A DNA stretch of 48,747 nt from Deltaproteobacteria bacterium (GTDB lineage Bacteria > Myxococcota_A > UBA9042 > PHBI01), in contig SBGO01000509.1 of NCBI GenBank assembly GCA_006226565.1, positions 1 through 48,747 on the forward strand, written 5' to 3'. The notes beneath the pieces are model-generated. The model was not told the origin of the DNA. It worked only from the letters and a program-made list of their open reading frames with translations, and ran no database searches. The position numbers were made by a program, and so were the translations under genes. Below are positions 37,255 to 48,747 of this stretch, piece after piece (the stretch's first letter is position 1; each line of letters begins with the position of its first letter).

Positions 37255-40200
37255 TCAGCGCGCGGCGTGCCGATGCCGACGTCGGGTCGCGGCGAGCGCC
37301 AGCAGCGCCCCGAGCGACGCGAGGGCGCCCTGCCCCTCCCCGCCAGCGCAGCCACCGCCGTCTCCGGGCGGCGTCTCCACCACCGGGACGTCGTCGGTCG
37401 GGTTGGTCGGGTTGCGCTCGCCGGGATCGACGGCGCCGTTGCGGTTCACGTCCTCGACGCCGTCGCTCACGGTGCCGCCGTCGGTGTCCGCCGAGGTCGG
37501 GTCGGTGTTGGTCGACGGGTCGGCGTCCGCCCGGAACACGCCGTTGGCGAGGTTCGTGCCGTCGGCCTCGACCGGCTCCGGCCCCGCGCTCGTGTGGCCG
37601 GGGATCGGCTCGGTCACCCCGACCTCGAGCCCGTCGAGGAGCCCGTCGCCGTCCGTGTCCGGGTCGTTCGGGTCGGTCGCCCCCCACGACGCGAGCCGCC
37701 CGCCGCCGGTCAGCTCGACCTTGTCCGAGAGCCCGTCATCGTCGCTGTCGGCGTCGATCGGGCTCGTGCTCCCGGCCGCCTCCTCCGCGTCGGAGAGCCC
37801 GTCCCCATCGGTGTCGTCGTCGAACGGGTCGGTCCCGAGGTCGGCCTCGGCGTCGTTGTCGAGCCCGTCGTCGTCGATGTCCGGGTCGCCGACGTCGCAG
37901 AGCCCGTCGCCGTCCGCGTCGTCCCCGTCGCCCTCGACGTCGCCCCCCGACCCGTCGGCCCCGGTCAGCGCGCAGTCGTCGCAGCCGTCCTCGTCGGCGT
38001 CCGCACACACGTTGGGGTCCTCGAGGTCGGCGTCCGCCGTGTCGATGACCCCGTCGCCGTCGAGGTCGCGCGCGGGGTTGCAGGCCGTGAGGTTGCAGAG
38101 CGTGCTCGTCGACGTCGTGCAGTCGATCGGCGTCCCGGCGCAGCCGCCGTCCTCGCCGCACGCGTCGCCGAGCGTGCACACGTCGCCGTCCGTGCACGCC
38201 CCGCCCACCCGGGCCGGCGTCGCCACGCACGCGCCCGTCCCGGCCTCGCAGATCCCGTCGTGGCACGCATCGGAGAGGTCCGAGCAGTCCTTCGCCAGCC
38301 CGCCGCACGCCCCGGCCGCGTCGCAGGCGTCGCTCGTCGTGCACGGGTCCCCGTCGTCGCACGCGCCGCCGAGGTTCGCGGGGCTCGCGACACACGCGCC
38401 CGCGCCGTCGCACACGCCGACCTGACAGGCCCCGTCGAGCTCCGAGCAGTCCACGGCAGCGCCGCCGCAGCTCCCGTCGGCGCCACAGACATCCCCCGTC
38501 GTGCATGGGTCGCCGTCGTCGCAGCCTCCACCCACGTGGGTCGGCACCGCAACGCACCCGCCGCTCTCGTCGCACATGCCGGCGGTGCAGGCGCTGTCGA
38601 GCTGGTCGCAGGTGTCCGGCGTCCCGGCGCAGGTCCCGTCGTCGCCGCAGACGTCGCCCCTCGTGCACGGGTCGAGGTCGTCGCACGCGCCGCCCGCCTC
38701 CGCCGCCACCGCCACGCACCCGCCGGCCCCGTCGCAGATCCCGACGTGGCACGCCCCGTCGTAGCCCGAGCAGTCGAGCGCCGCGCCGACGCACGTCCCG
38801 GCGTTGCACGCGTCGCCGGTCGTACACGGGTCGCCGTCGTCACACGCCCCGCCGGCGTTCGCCGGGACCGACGTGCAGGCGCCGTTGGCGTTGCACTGCC
38901 CGACGCGGCAGACGTCGTCGAGCGCCGAGCAGTTCACCGGCCCGCCCGCGCAGCCGCCGCTGGCGTCGCACACGTCGCCGACCGTGCACGGATCCCCGTC
39001 GTCGCACGAGCCGCCGGCGTTCGCCGGCACGGCCACACAGGTCCCGCCCTCGCACACGCCCGCGTGACACGCGTCGTCGAGGCTCCCGCAGGCGATGGCG
39101 GCCCCGCCGCAGACGCCGTCGCTCCCACAGACGTCCTGCAGCGTGCACGGGTCGGCGTCGTCACACGCTACCCCGACGTTGATGGGCTGGCTCGCGCAGG
39201 TCCCGCCGTCGCAGTACCCCTTCACGCAGACCTCGTCGAGGCCCGAGCAGTCCATCGGCGCCCCGGCGCAGCCGCCGACCGTGGTGCAGACATCGTTCGT
39301 CGTGCACGGATTGCCGTCGTCGCAGCTCCCCCCAGCGTTGATGGGCTCGGTCTCGCACACGCCGAGGTAGTTGCAGGTGCCCGCGTTGCACACGTCGTTG
39401 AAGGTCGAGCAGTCCTTCGGGTCCGACGCGCAGGCGCCGCTCGTGTCGCAGTGGTCGTTCACCGTGCACGGGTTCTGGTCGTCGCACGCCTCGTTGATCC
39501 GGATGGGGACGGCCTTGCAGAAGCCGCCGTCCTCGTCGCACGTCCCGACGTTGCACTGGTCGTTCAAACCCGAGCAGTCCCGCGGGTCGCCGACGCACTG
39601 CGCCCCCGCCCGGCACGAGTCGTCGACGGTGCACGGGTCCCCGTCGTCGCACGGCCCGCCGGGGTTGTGATTGCAGTACCACTGCGGGTCGCAGTCGGGG
39701 CCGAGGAAGTCGTCGTTGGGGCCGCACAGGCCGTCGCAGTCGGGGCTCCCCGGCAGGTCGATGGCGTCGCAGGCGCCGTCGCAGTCGTTGCTCGTCGGCG
39801 GGTCGTCCGGACCACACACCGCGGCGACCGAGCCGTCGAGGAGGAGGTCCACGTGGACGTCGTCGAGCCAGGTGACGCCCGCGCCGTCGCGCTGCGCCGC
39901 CTCGACCGCGACGAGGCTCACGTCGCCCGCCGCGAGCCCGACGTCCGCCCGACCGATGCGCGCGACGACGGCGCCGGTCCTGAGGTCGGTGATCGTGACG
40001 CTGAGCGCGCGCCCGGCCAGCACCACCTCGTGGAGATAGGGCGGGAACCGCTCGACGTGCGTCGCGCTCGGGGTGTCCGTCGGGCCGACCTCGGGCAGCG
40101 CGACCCGCACGACGCTCTCCCCGGCCGGGACGTCCCCGCCATGCGCGTGGTCGACCCGCAGCGCCCTGTCCTGGCCGGCCAGGACCAACGCCAGCGACGA

Positions 40201-40479
40201 CGCACGCTGGGCGTCGCTCAGGCCGCCGACGAAGGACACCTCGATCCGCTCGACCGGGCCCGGCAGCGGCCGGGACAGCCGCACCAGCCCCTCGGGGGCG
40301 CGGGCCTCGCCGCGCTCGTGCGCGATCCGCCCGCCGCCCGCGAGGGACAGCGTCCACGCCGAGTCGACGACGTCGCCGCCGAGGTCCACGGTCCACGCCA
40401 CGCCCTCGGCCCGCGTCTCCGGGGCGGCGAGGAGCAACAGGACGACCGTGAGGCCGAAGAGTGGCGCGTGACGGAACAT
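37255..40479 (-). CDS. Large secreted Cys-rich repeat protein with MYXO-CTERM-like tail
   Basis: 1074 residues from ATG 40479 (GAGGA 8 nt upstream). Residues 1-24 are a signal peptide. About 25-215 is a beta-rich, lectin-like domain. Then come ten Cys-rich repeats of 50-55 residues, each starting CDDGDPCT or a close variant and containing DCS-x-L-D-x-x-C-x-x-G-x-C. These lead into calcium-binding thrombospondin-type-3 repeats (DGDGVIDTADADLEDPN, DTDGDGLSDAEEA). The tail GGGCAGG, a hydrophobic stretch ASLGALLALAA and TRRRHRHAAR follow the MYXO-CTERM plan (Cys, helix, Arg cluster), a sorting signal for outer-surface anchoring. Probable role: adhesion or a surface fibre; no catalytic motif is seen. 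Confidence 0.9.
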   Translation of the reverse strand: MFRHAPLFGLTVVLLLLAAPETRAEGVAWTVDLGGDVVDSAWTLSLAGGGRIAHERGEARAPEGLVRLSRPLPGPVERIEVSFVGGLSDAQRASSLALVLAGQDRALRVDHAHGGDVPAGESVVRVALPEVGPTDTPSATHVERFPPYLHEVVLAGRALSVTITDLRTGAVVARIGRADVGLAAGDVSLVAVEAAQRDGAGVTWLDDVHVDLLLDGSVAAVCGPDDPPTSNDCDGACDAIDLPGSPDCDGLCGPNDDFLGPDCDPQWYCNHNPGGPCDDGDPCTVDDSCRAGAQCVGDPRDCSGLNDQCNVGTCDEDGGFCKAVPIRINEACDDQNPCTVNDHCDTSGACASDPKDCSTFNDVCNAGTCNYLGVCETEPINAGGSCDDGNPCTTNDVCTTVGGCAGAPMDCSGLDEVCVKGYCDGGTCASQPINVGVACDDADPCTLQDVCGSDGVCGGAAIACGSLDDACHAGVCEGGTCVAVPANAGGSCDDGDPCTVGDVCDASGGCAGGPVNCSALDDVCRVGQCNANGACTSVPANAGGACDDGDPCTTGDACNAGTCVGAALDCSGYDGACHVGICDGAGGCVAVAAEAGGACDDLDPCTRGDVCGDDGTCAGTPDTCDQLDSACTAGMCDESGGCVAVPTHVGGGCDDGDPCTTGDVCGADGSCGGAAVDCSELDGACQVGVCDGAGACVASPANLGGACDDGDPCTTSDACDAAGACGGLAKDCSDLSDACHDGICEAGTGACVATPARVGGACTDGDVCTLGDACGEDGGCAGTPIDCTTSTSTLCNLTACNPARDLDGDGVIDTADADLEDPNVCADADEDGCDDCALTGADGSGGDVEGDGDDADGDGLCDVGDPDIDDDGLDNDAEADLGTDPFDDDTDGDGLSDAEEAAGSTSPIDADSDDDGLSDKVELTGGGRLASWGATDPNDPDTDGDGLLDGLEVGVTEPIPGHTSAGPEPVEADGTNLANGVFRADADPSTNTDPTSADTDGGTVSDGVEDVNRNGAVDPGERNPTNPTDDVPVVETPPGDGGGCAGGEGQGALASLGALLALAATRRRHRHAAR

Positions 40480-40612
40480 GGGGCCATCCTCGTACTGGAG
40501 TCGCCACCTATGGTCCATGGGGACGCCGCTCGGTGCAACGCCCAAGATGCGCGCAGCCGCGCTGACCGGGCGGTCGACGCCGCTCGCCCCCCTCACGTCG
40601 ACGCGGCCCGCC

Positions 40613-43264
40613 TCAGCGGACGAGCACGCGGAGCTCCGCGATGTTGACCCGCTCGAAGCGGCCGTCCTCGCCCCCGGTCCCGTTGTACTGCGCGAAATGC
40701 GCGAACGCCGACATGTTCACGGTCCGGTCGTCGGCCGAGAGGACGAAGCGGTAGGTCTTCGCCCCGTCGAGCACGACCGGGACGAAGGACGAGAGCGACC
40801 ACCGCTCCCACGACCCGAGCTGCGGCATCACCAGGAGCCCGCCGCCCACCTCTGCGCCACTCTGCTCCTCGTAGACCGTCACCCGCTTCACCGCGCAGGT
40901 GATGCCGGTGTTGATCGGCCCCGCCCCGTTGCCGAAGCGCACCTGCACCAGCGCCGGCCCGCTCCTCAGCGGCGAGAAGCCGCTCGCCGTCAGCGTGTCC
41001 CCCGGGTCGCCCCACTCCTGATAGTGGAACCGCCCGTAGTTCGTCACCGGCGACCCGCCGACCGCCGTGAAGCTGCCCGCGTCGACCACCTGAATCGCCT
41101 CGCCGGTCCCGCCCCACCAGCACACCGCGCGCGAGTGCTGCGAGCGGTTGCCGCCGTGGGTGAAGGACGCCTCGACCGCGTAGCACGGCGACGCCGCCGC
41201 CGACGGATCCGAGTCCGGGTCGCTCCACGTGCTCGTCGACCCGGGGAGCCCGGTCGCGACCAGCTCGCCGTCGCGGTAGACGTGGAGCAGGAGCCCTTCC
41301 TCGCTCTCGCCGCCGAGCCCGAGCTCGAGCTGCAGGTGGTCCCCGGCGGCCGTCACGCTCTTGAGCTGCGGCGTCCGCGGCCCGAAGACGAGCTGCCAGT
41401 CGCTCCCGTCGACCTCGAGCGCCGTCCCCGCGGGGGCCTCCGGGTCGTCCTCGAGCTCCACGTCGACGCGATTCGACGCCGCCAGCCGCGCCAGCGTGAT
41501 GACCGTCCCCTCGAGCACCTGCCCGTCGAGCAGGAGCCGCTTCACGCGGTAGCTCCCGCCCCCGGTCGCCTCGCCGAGCGACGGCAGGCTCACCACCACC
41601 GTCACCTTCCGCCCGCGGTAGCCGAAGTCGTTGAGCACGATCTGGTCGGTCCCGGCGAGCCACGTCCGGCGCATCCCGTGGGTGATGTACGGCGCGACCT
41701 TCAGCCCCTCGGGGGTCGGCTCGAGCCCGAAGAGCGTCGACTGCACGAGCGACAGATACGCGCCCACCGACCACAGCTGCCGCTGCGAGTTCACCACCGG
41801 CCCCGAGTAGAGGTCGTCCTCGACGTAGGGCGCGCCGGTCCACGCCTCGAGGTTCTCCATGTTCGACAGGTTCAGCGCCGCCGCCCGCGTCAGCGCCGCG
41901 ACCATCTTGTCCGCCACCGCGTCGTTCTTCGCGACCGCCGCCGCCCGGAGCCAGTAGGCGTCGACGAACGGCCACTCGGCCCGGTTGTGGTAGATGGCCG
42001 TGCGCTGCTGCTGCGGCCAGATGACCGGCGTCCCCGGCCCGTAGCTCGGGTAGCTCTCGAGCACCCGCCGCGCCTCCGCCGGGCTCGCCACCCCCGCCAG
42101 CACCGCCAGCGCCTCGCCGAGCAGGTCGTAGCGGTTCACCGGCGCCAGATCGAGGGTGTTGGGCAGGAACGCCGAGAAGAGGCCGCGCTCCTCGTCCCAG
42201 AAGCGGTCGTGGATCGCCGTCCGCAGCGCATCGGCCCACCCCTGGTAGCGCGTCGCCGCCTCGCCCTCGCTCAGCGCCGCCGCGACCTCGAGCGCCCGCA
42301 GGTGCAAGACGTTCGTGCTCAGCGCCGCGCCGGTCGCGATGTCGGTCACGTCGAGCTGCGTCCACGCCGGGTACGTCTGCTCGCGCCAGTCGAGAAACGA
42401 CGTCTCCCCGCGGTAGAGCCCCGTCTCCACGTCGTAGACCACCGCGCGGTCGTGCTCGACCGTGTTCGCGAGGGCCTCGCCCGCGTCCGCCGCGAACCCG
42501 TCGCGCGCGTCCCCGTCGAGCTGCTGCAGCAGCGCCCACGCCCCCAGCGCCCACACCACGCGGTCGGTCGACACCGGGTAGCTCCCGCCGGAGCCCGTGT
42601 CCTGGACGACCTGCACGTCGCCCCCGTCGCGCCGCGCGGAGAGCTTGAAGCGGAGCGAGTTCGCCGCCCGCGTCGGGTCGACCGCCGCCAGCCCGAGGTC
42701 GACCGCGTAGGCCGTGTCTCGCGTCCACACGTAGGTCCACTTGCGCCCGGTCTCGAAGCAGCCGCCGTCGCCGCACGCCGTCGCCCCGCCCTGGGAGAAC
42801 GAGCCGTCGTGGATGGTCTCGACCATGTTCTCGCGCGCCTCCGCCAGCGCCAGCGCGAACAGCGCGTCGAGCAGGTCGTGCCCGGATCGCAGGGTCGGGA
42901 AGCCCTCGAGCTCCTCCACCTCCCGGGGCGACGCCGGCAGGTCGTCGCGCCGCGTCGCGGTCGAGCTCAGGCTGTAGGTCCGGTGGCAGGCGTCGCGGTC
43001 GGCGACGGTGACCGCCGCCTCGCCGAGCGGGTCGCTCAGCGCGTCCGTCCCGCTCGGATCGGCCCCCTCCGGGGCGAGGCAGCTCGTCACGACCGTCGTC
43101 GTCGTGTCGGCGCCGGTGTCCTCGCCGGTCCCGTCCCCGCCGGCCGTGTCCCCGACGGCCGTGTCCCCCGTGGCGCCGTCCGCGCCGTCCGAGGTCGAGG
43201 AATCTCCGCAGGCGTTCGCGGCGAGGAGAGAAAGGGTGCTCAACGCGACGACGATCGGGCGCAT
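40613..43264 (-). CDS. Six-hairpin glycosidase-like lipoprotein (amylo-alpha-1,6-glucosidase/GH63-like)
   Basis: 883 residues from ATG 43264, with GGAGAA upstream. The lipobox LAANAC is followed by an Asp/Gly/Thr linker to about residue 60. The middle of the protein reads as an (alpha/alpha)6 catalytic barrel: FETGRKWTYVWTRDTAYAVD, SGGSYPVSTDRVVWALGAWA, YRGETSFLDWREQTYPAWTQ and YHNRAEWPFVDAYWLRAAAV. This resembles glycogen-debranching or GH63/MGH1-type glycosidases. Asp/Glu residues in WTRD and DWREQ are the likely acids. After about residue 640 the protein becomes beta-rich, with a terminal jelly-roll-like domain (WERWSLSSFVPVVLDGAKTY). It should act on alpha-glucans outside the cell. It is divergent from the pullulanase gene. 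Confidence 0.85.
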   Translation of the reverse strand: MRPIVVALSTLSLLAANACGDSSTSDGADGATGDTAVGDTAGGDGTGEDTGADTTTTVVTSCLAPEGADPSGTDALSDPLGEAAVTVADRDACHRTYSLSSTATRRDDLPASPREVEELEGFPTLRSGHDLLDALFALALAEARENMVETIHDGSFSQGGATACGDGGCFETGRKWTYVWTRDTAYAVDLGLAAVDPTRAANSLRFKLSARRDGGDVQVVQDTGSGGSYPVSTDRVVWALGAWALLQQLDGDARDGFAADAGEALANTVEHDRAVVYDVETGLYRGETSFLDWREQTYPAWTQLDVTDIATGAALSTNVLHLRALEVAAALSEGEAATRYQGWADALRTAIHDRFWDEERGLFSAFLPNTLDLAPVNRYDLLGEALAVLAGVASPAEARRVLESYPSYGPGTPVIWPQQQRTAIYHNRAEWPFVDAYWLRAAAVAKNDAVADKMVAALTRAAALNLSNMENLEAWTGAPYVEDDLYSGPVVNSQRQLWSVGAYLSLVQSTLFGLEPTPEGLKVAPYITHGMRRTWLAGTDQIVLNDFGYRGRKVTVVVSLPSLGEATGGGSYRVKRLLLDGQVLEGTVITLARLAASNRVDVELEDDPEAPAGTALEVDGSDWQLVFGPRTPQLKSVTAAGDHLQLELGLGGESEEGLLLHVYRDGELVATGLPGSTSTWSDPDSDPSAAASPCYAVEASFTHGGNRSQHSRAVCWWGGTGEAIQVVDAGSFTAVGGSPVTNYGRFHYQEWGDPGDTLTASGFSPLRSGPALVQVRFGNGAGPINTGITCAVKRVTVYEEQSGAEVGGGLLVMPQLGSWERWSLSSFVPVVLDGAKTYRFVLSADDRTVNMSAFAHFAQYNGTGGEDGRFERVNIAELRVLVR

Positions 43265-43312
43265 GGGGTTCTCCGCACGACGAGGGCGGGGCCCGCGCCC
43301 CGCGACGCCGGG

Positions 43313-43341
43313 AGCATAGGCGACGGTGCGGCCTGAGACAA
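43313..43341 (-). promoter_or_regulatory. Sigma-70-type promoter of the six-hairpin glycosidase gene
   Basis: On the minus strand TTGTCT (43341-43336) precedes TATGCT (43318-43313) by exactly 17 bp. The predicted leader is about 42 nt and contains GGAGAA before the ATG at 43264. This is the clearest housekeeping-type promoter in the window. Confidence 0.6.
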
Positions 43342-43383
43342 AAGGAAGCGTGACTCTCGGATGCGTCAATCGTTGCGAGGGAG

Positions 43384-43389
43384 TACATT
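43384..43389 (+). promoter_or_regulatory. Candidate -10 box of the pullulanase gene
   Basis: TACATT lies 8 nt before the ATG at 43398 without a ribosome binding site between them, which again suggests a leaderless message. No convincing -35. Confidence 0.35.
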
Positions 43390-43397
43390 CCCAGCCC

Positions 43398-46951
<3,554 letters not shown>

Positions 46952-46955
<4 letters not shown>

Positions 46956-48034
46956 TCCGCTGGGCGCTGCTCGGCGCCGCGGCCGCCACTGCGGCCGCGT
47001 GCGCCGATCCAGCGCCCGCCGGGCACGGCGCCGCCTGGCCCGAGGCGAACGCGCTCTTCCACCGCGAGGCGCGCTTCGCCGGGGCCGACGGCGCCTACTC
47101 CGTCGACCTCGGCGGCGACCGGATCCTGTGGCTCTTCGGCGACACCTTCGTCGCCCGCGACCACGCCGATCCGCAACGAGACCCCGCCTTCATCCGCAAC
47201 AGCGTCGCGCTCCAGACCGGCCGCGACCCACGGACCGCCTACATCCGGCACTACTGGCGGACCGAGGACGACGCGCCGCGCTCGTTCTTCCCCGAGCCCA
47301 GCGCCGAGACCTGGCTCTGGCCCGCCCACGGCGCGCGGGTCGGGGACGCCCTCGTCCTCTTCCTCGAGCTCCTCCACAACGAGGGCGAGCCCGGGCCCTG
47401 GAGCTTCGCCGGCGGCGGCTGGACGGCGCTCGTCGTCGACAACCCCGACGACCCGGTCCCCGCCTGGCAGATCACCTCAGCCACCCTGCCGACCGACGCC
47501 GGCCGCGAGGACGACGCCTTCGTCCTCGGCGAGGCCTGCGTCGTCGACGGCGACACCCTCTACGCCTTCGGGACCCGCGGCGACCTCCACGCGGTCGTCC
47601 TCGCGCGCTTCCCCGCCGCCGCGGCCGCGGCCGGCGACCTCACCGGGGTCGAGCGCTACTGCGGCGACGACCGCTGGGCCCCCGACTGCACCCCGCAGAT
47701 CCTCTTCCCCATCGGCGCCCCCGAGTTCTCGGTCCACTGGGACGCCGCGCTCGAGCGCTGGCTCTGGGTCGCGAGCAGCGGCTTCGGCGCGGCCTCGGTC
47801 GTGTGGCGCGCGGCGCCGCGCCTGACCGGCCCGTGGAGCGACCCGACCGACGTCTTCCGGCCCCCCGAGGCGAACCGCGACGGCGCCTTCGTCTACGCCG
47901 CCAAGGCCCACCCCGAGCTCGACGGCGACGGCCAGCTGGTCGTGACCTACGTCCCGAGCAGCTTCGACGACGGCCCCGCCGCGCTCGACGGCGTCTACTA
48001 CTTCCCGTTCTTCGCCCGGGTCGGCCCGCGCTGA
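46952..48034 (+). CDS. DUF4185-like beta-propeller lipoprotein
   Basis: 360 residues from a GTG at 46952 that overlaps the pullulanase stop codon (GTGA); translation is probably coupled. The lipobox is TAAAC (Cys 17). The body reads as a five-bladed propeller of the DUF4185/GH43-like kind: DRILWLFGDTFVARDHADP, FIRNSVALQTG, DAFVLGEACVVDGDTLYAFG, HWDAALERWLWVASSGFG and GQLVVTYVPSSFDD. Related propellers bind or cleave glycans. Coupling to the pullulanase suggests it works on the same or an attached polysaccharide. No catalytic triad can be fixed from the sequence alone. Confidence 0.82.
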
Positions 48035-48059
48035 CGCCCCGCTCGCCGGGGAGATCGGC

Positions 48060-48065
48060 TAGGGT
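48060..48065 (+). promoter_or_regulatory. Candidate -10 box of the SseB-like gene
   Basis: TAGGGT lies 6 nt before the ATG at 48072, with no ribosome binding site. Same layout as the boxes at 1130, 5972 and 17112. Confidence 0.35.
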
Positions 48066-48071
48066 TGCGCC

Positions 48072-48747
48072 ATGACCCGACCCTTCTCCGAGCTCGTGGG
48101 CGCCCTCCAGTCCGGCCGCCTGAAGCCCGAGGCGGCGTTCCTCGACATCGCGCGGCGCCGCTGGCGCGTCCCGATGGACGGGAGCCGGCCCCACGTCGAC
48201 ACCGGCCCCGGCGGCGAGCGCTTCGTCGTCGCCATCTCGCAGGCCGACCTGCTGGCGCCGACCGAGATCCACCGCGGCTTCTTCGGCTTCGAGCTGCCCG
48301 CCCTCGCGCGGGCACACGGCGCCGGCCTCGCCTTCGACGTGGCCCAACCCCACGCCGTCAACCTCCTCGCGACCCAGCTCGCGGCGCTCGACCCGGCGAC
48401 CGCCGTGGCCGAGCTCGAGCACCGGATCCTCGCGCCGAGCCCCGGCGAGGGCGAGCGCTTCCGGGACGCCGCCTGGTACACCTACGCCGTCGACGGCCGC
48501 CCCCAGCCGCTCGCGCTGAGCGAAGGGGTCGTCCTGCCCCTCTTCACCACGCCGGAGGTCGCGCGGTGGACCGCCGTGGCCCGCCGCGTCGCCGCCCCCA
48601 TCACGCGGCTCGCGGGCCCGGATCTCTTCGCCCGCGTCGACCCCGGGACGGTCGACGGCGTCGCCTTCCACGCCGGCCAGGACGACCAGGTGCTCGCCGG
48701 CCGCGACTTCCTCGTCGCCACCGCCGCCGGGCGCGACGTCCGGCCCG
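48072..48747 (+). CDS. SseB-like protein (5' part, runs off the right edge)
   Basis: The frame is open from ATG 48072 to the end, 225 residues. The N-terminus FSELVGALQSGRLKPEAAFL followed by RWRVPMDG resembles SseB (enhanced serine sensitivity) domains. The protein seems to hold two related halves: RFVVAISQADLLAP with GAGLAFDVAQP, and VVLPLFTTPEVARW with VDGVAFHAGQDDQ. There is no signal peptide. SseB-like domains occur in type VII or other secretion contexts and as free proteins of unknown biochemical role. The assignment is tentative. Confidence 0.65.
   Translation, partial: MTRPFSELVGALQSGRLKPEAAFLDIARRRWRVPMDGSRPHVDTGPGGERFVVAISQADLLAPTEIHRGFFGFELPALARAHGAGLAFDVAQPHAVNLLATQLAALDPATAVAELEHRILAPSPGEGERFRDAAWYTYAVDGRPQPLALSEGVVLPLFTTPEVARWTAVARRVAAPITRLAGPDLFARVDPGTVDGVAFHAGQDDQVLAGRDFLVATAAGRDVRP

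Overview
The window is very GC-rich, densely coded DNA from what looks like a member of the Myxococcota or a neighbouring ex-deltaproteobacterial lineage. The signs are many lipoproteins whose lipobox Cys is followed by an Asp/Thr/Ala-rich linker, a Cys-rich repeat protein with thrombospondin-type-3 repeats and a MYXO-CTERM-like tail (37255-40479), two CotH-kinase lipoproteins, a candidate sigma-54 promoter, and a universal housekeeping block. No rRNA, tRNA or CRISPR array was recognised. One or two genes run off each end.

Layout. 1-613: 5' part of a MATE exporter (minus). 614-3229: a CotH-kinase lipoprotein gene enclosed by two homologous, inversely oriented ~130-nt hairpin elements, with an 11-copy GTCCGGACGTC array between the left element and the gene. 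3230-14070: housekeeping genes; minus-strand rseP-tsaB-pyrG-LLM oxidoreductase-ftsK, and plus-strand yacG-enoyl-CoA hydratase-RluA-like synthase-SDR dehydrogenase. 14172-25188: secreted or lipid-anchored enzymes (M15-like peptidase, small lipoproteins, a class V aminotransferase, an S15/CocE hydrolase, an S9 dipeptidyl peptidase, a second CotH kinase) and one RAYT-type transposase. 25452-31795: a six-gene maltose-type ABC importer operon (ATPase, binding lipoprotein, two permeases, a small membrane protein, a thymidylate-kinase-like protein with a broken P-loop). 31787-32446: a second tandem array that begins inside the last stop codon of that operon, a hairpin and a sigma-54-like promoter. 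32447-48034: an unknown secreted protein, then an alpha-glucan set: AGE-family epimerase, GH13 amylase, the large Cys-rich surface protein, a six-hairpin glycosidase, a CBM41-GH13 pullulanase and a DUF4185-like lipoprotein. 48072-end: the start of an SseB-like protein.

How it works together (inference): secreted and lipid-anchored pullulanase, amylase and the six-hairpin glycosidase would cut alpha-glucans outside the cytoplasm, and the MalEFGK-like importer would take up the oligosaccharides. A palindrome overlapping a TATAGT -10 box upstream of the importer is the likely control site. Several genes have a TANNNT box 6-9 nt before the start codon, which suggests leaderless transcripts.

The most unusual things are non-coding: the inverted pair of hairpin elements around the first cotH gene with compensatory base changes, the two GACGTCCGG-type arrays, and the paired AAAATGTGA/TCACATTTT hairpins at 37154-37254.
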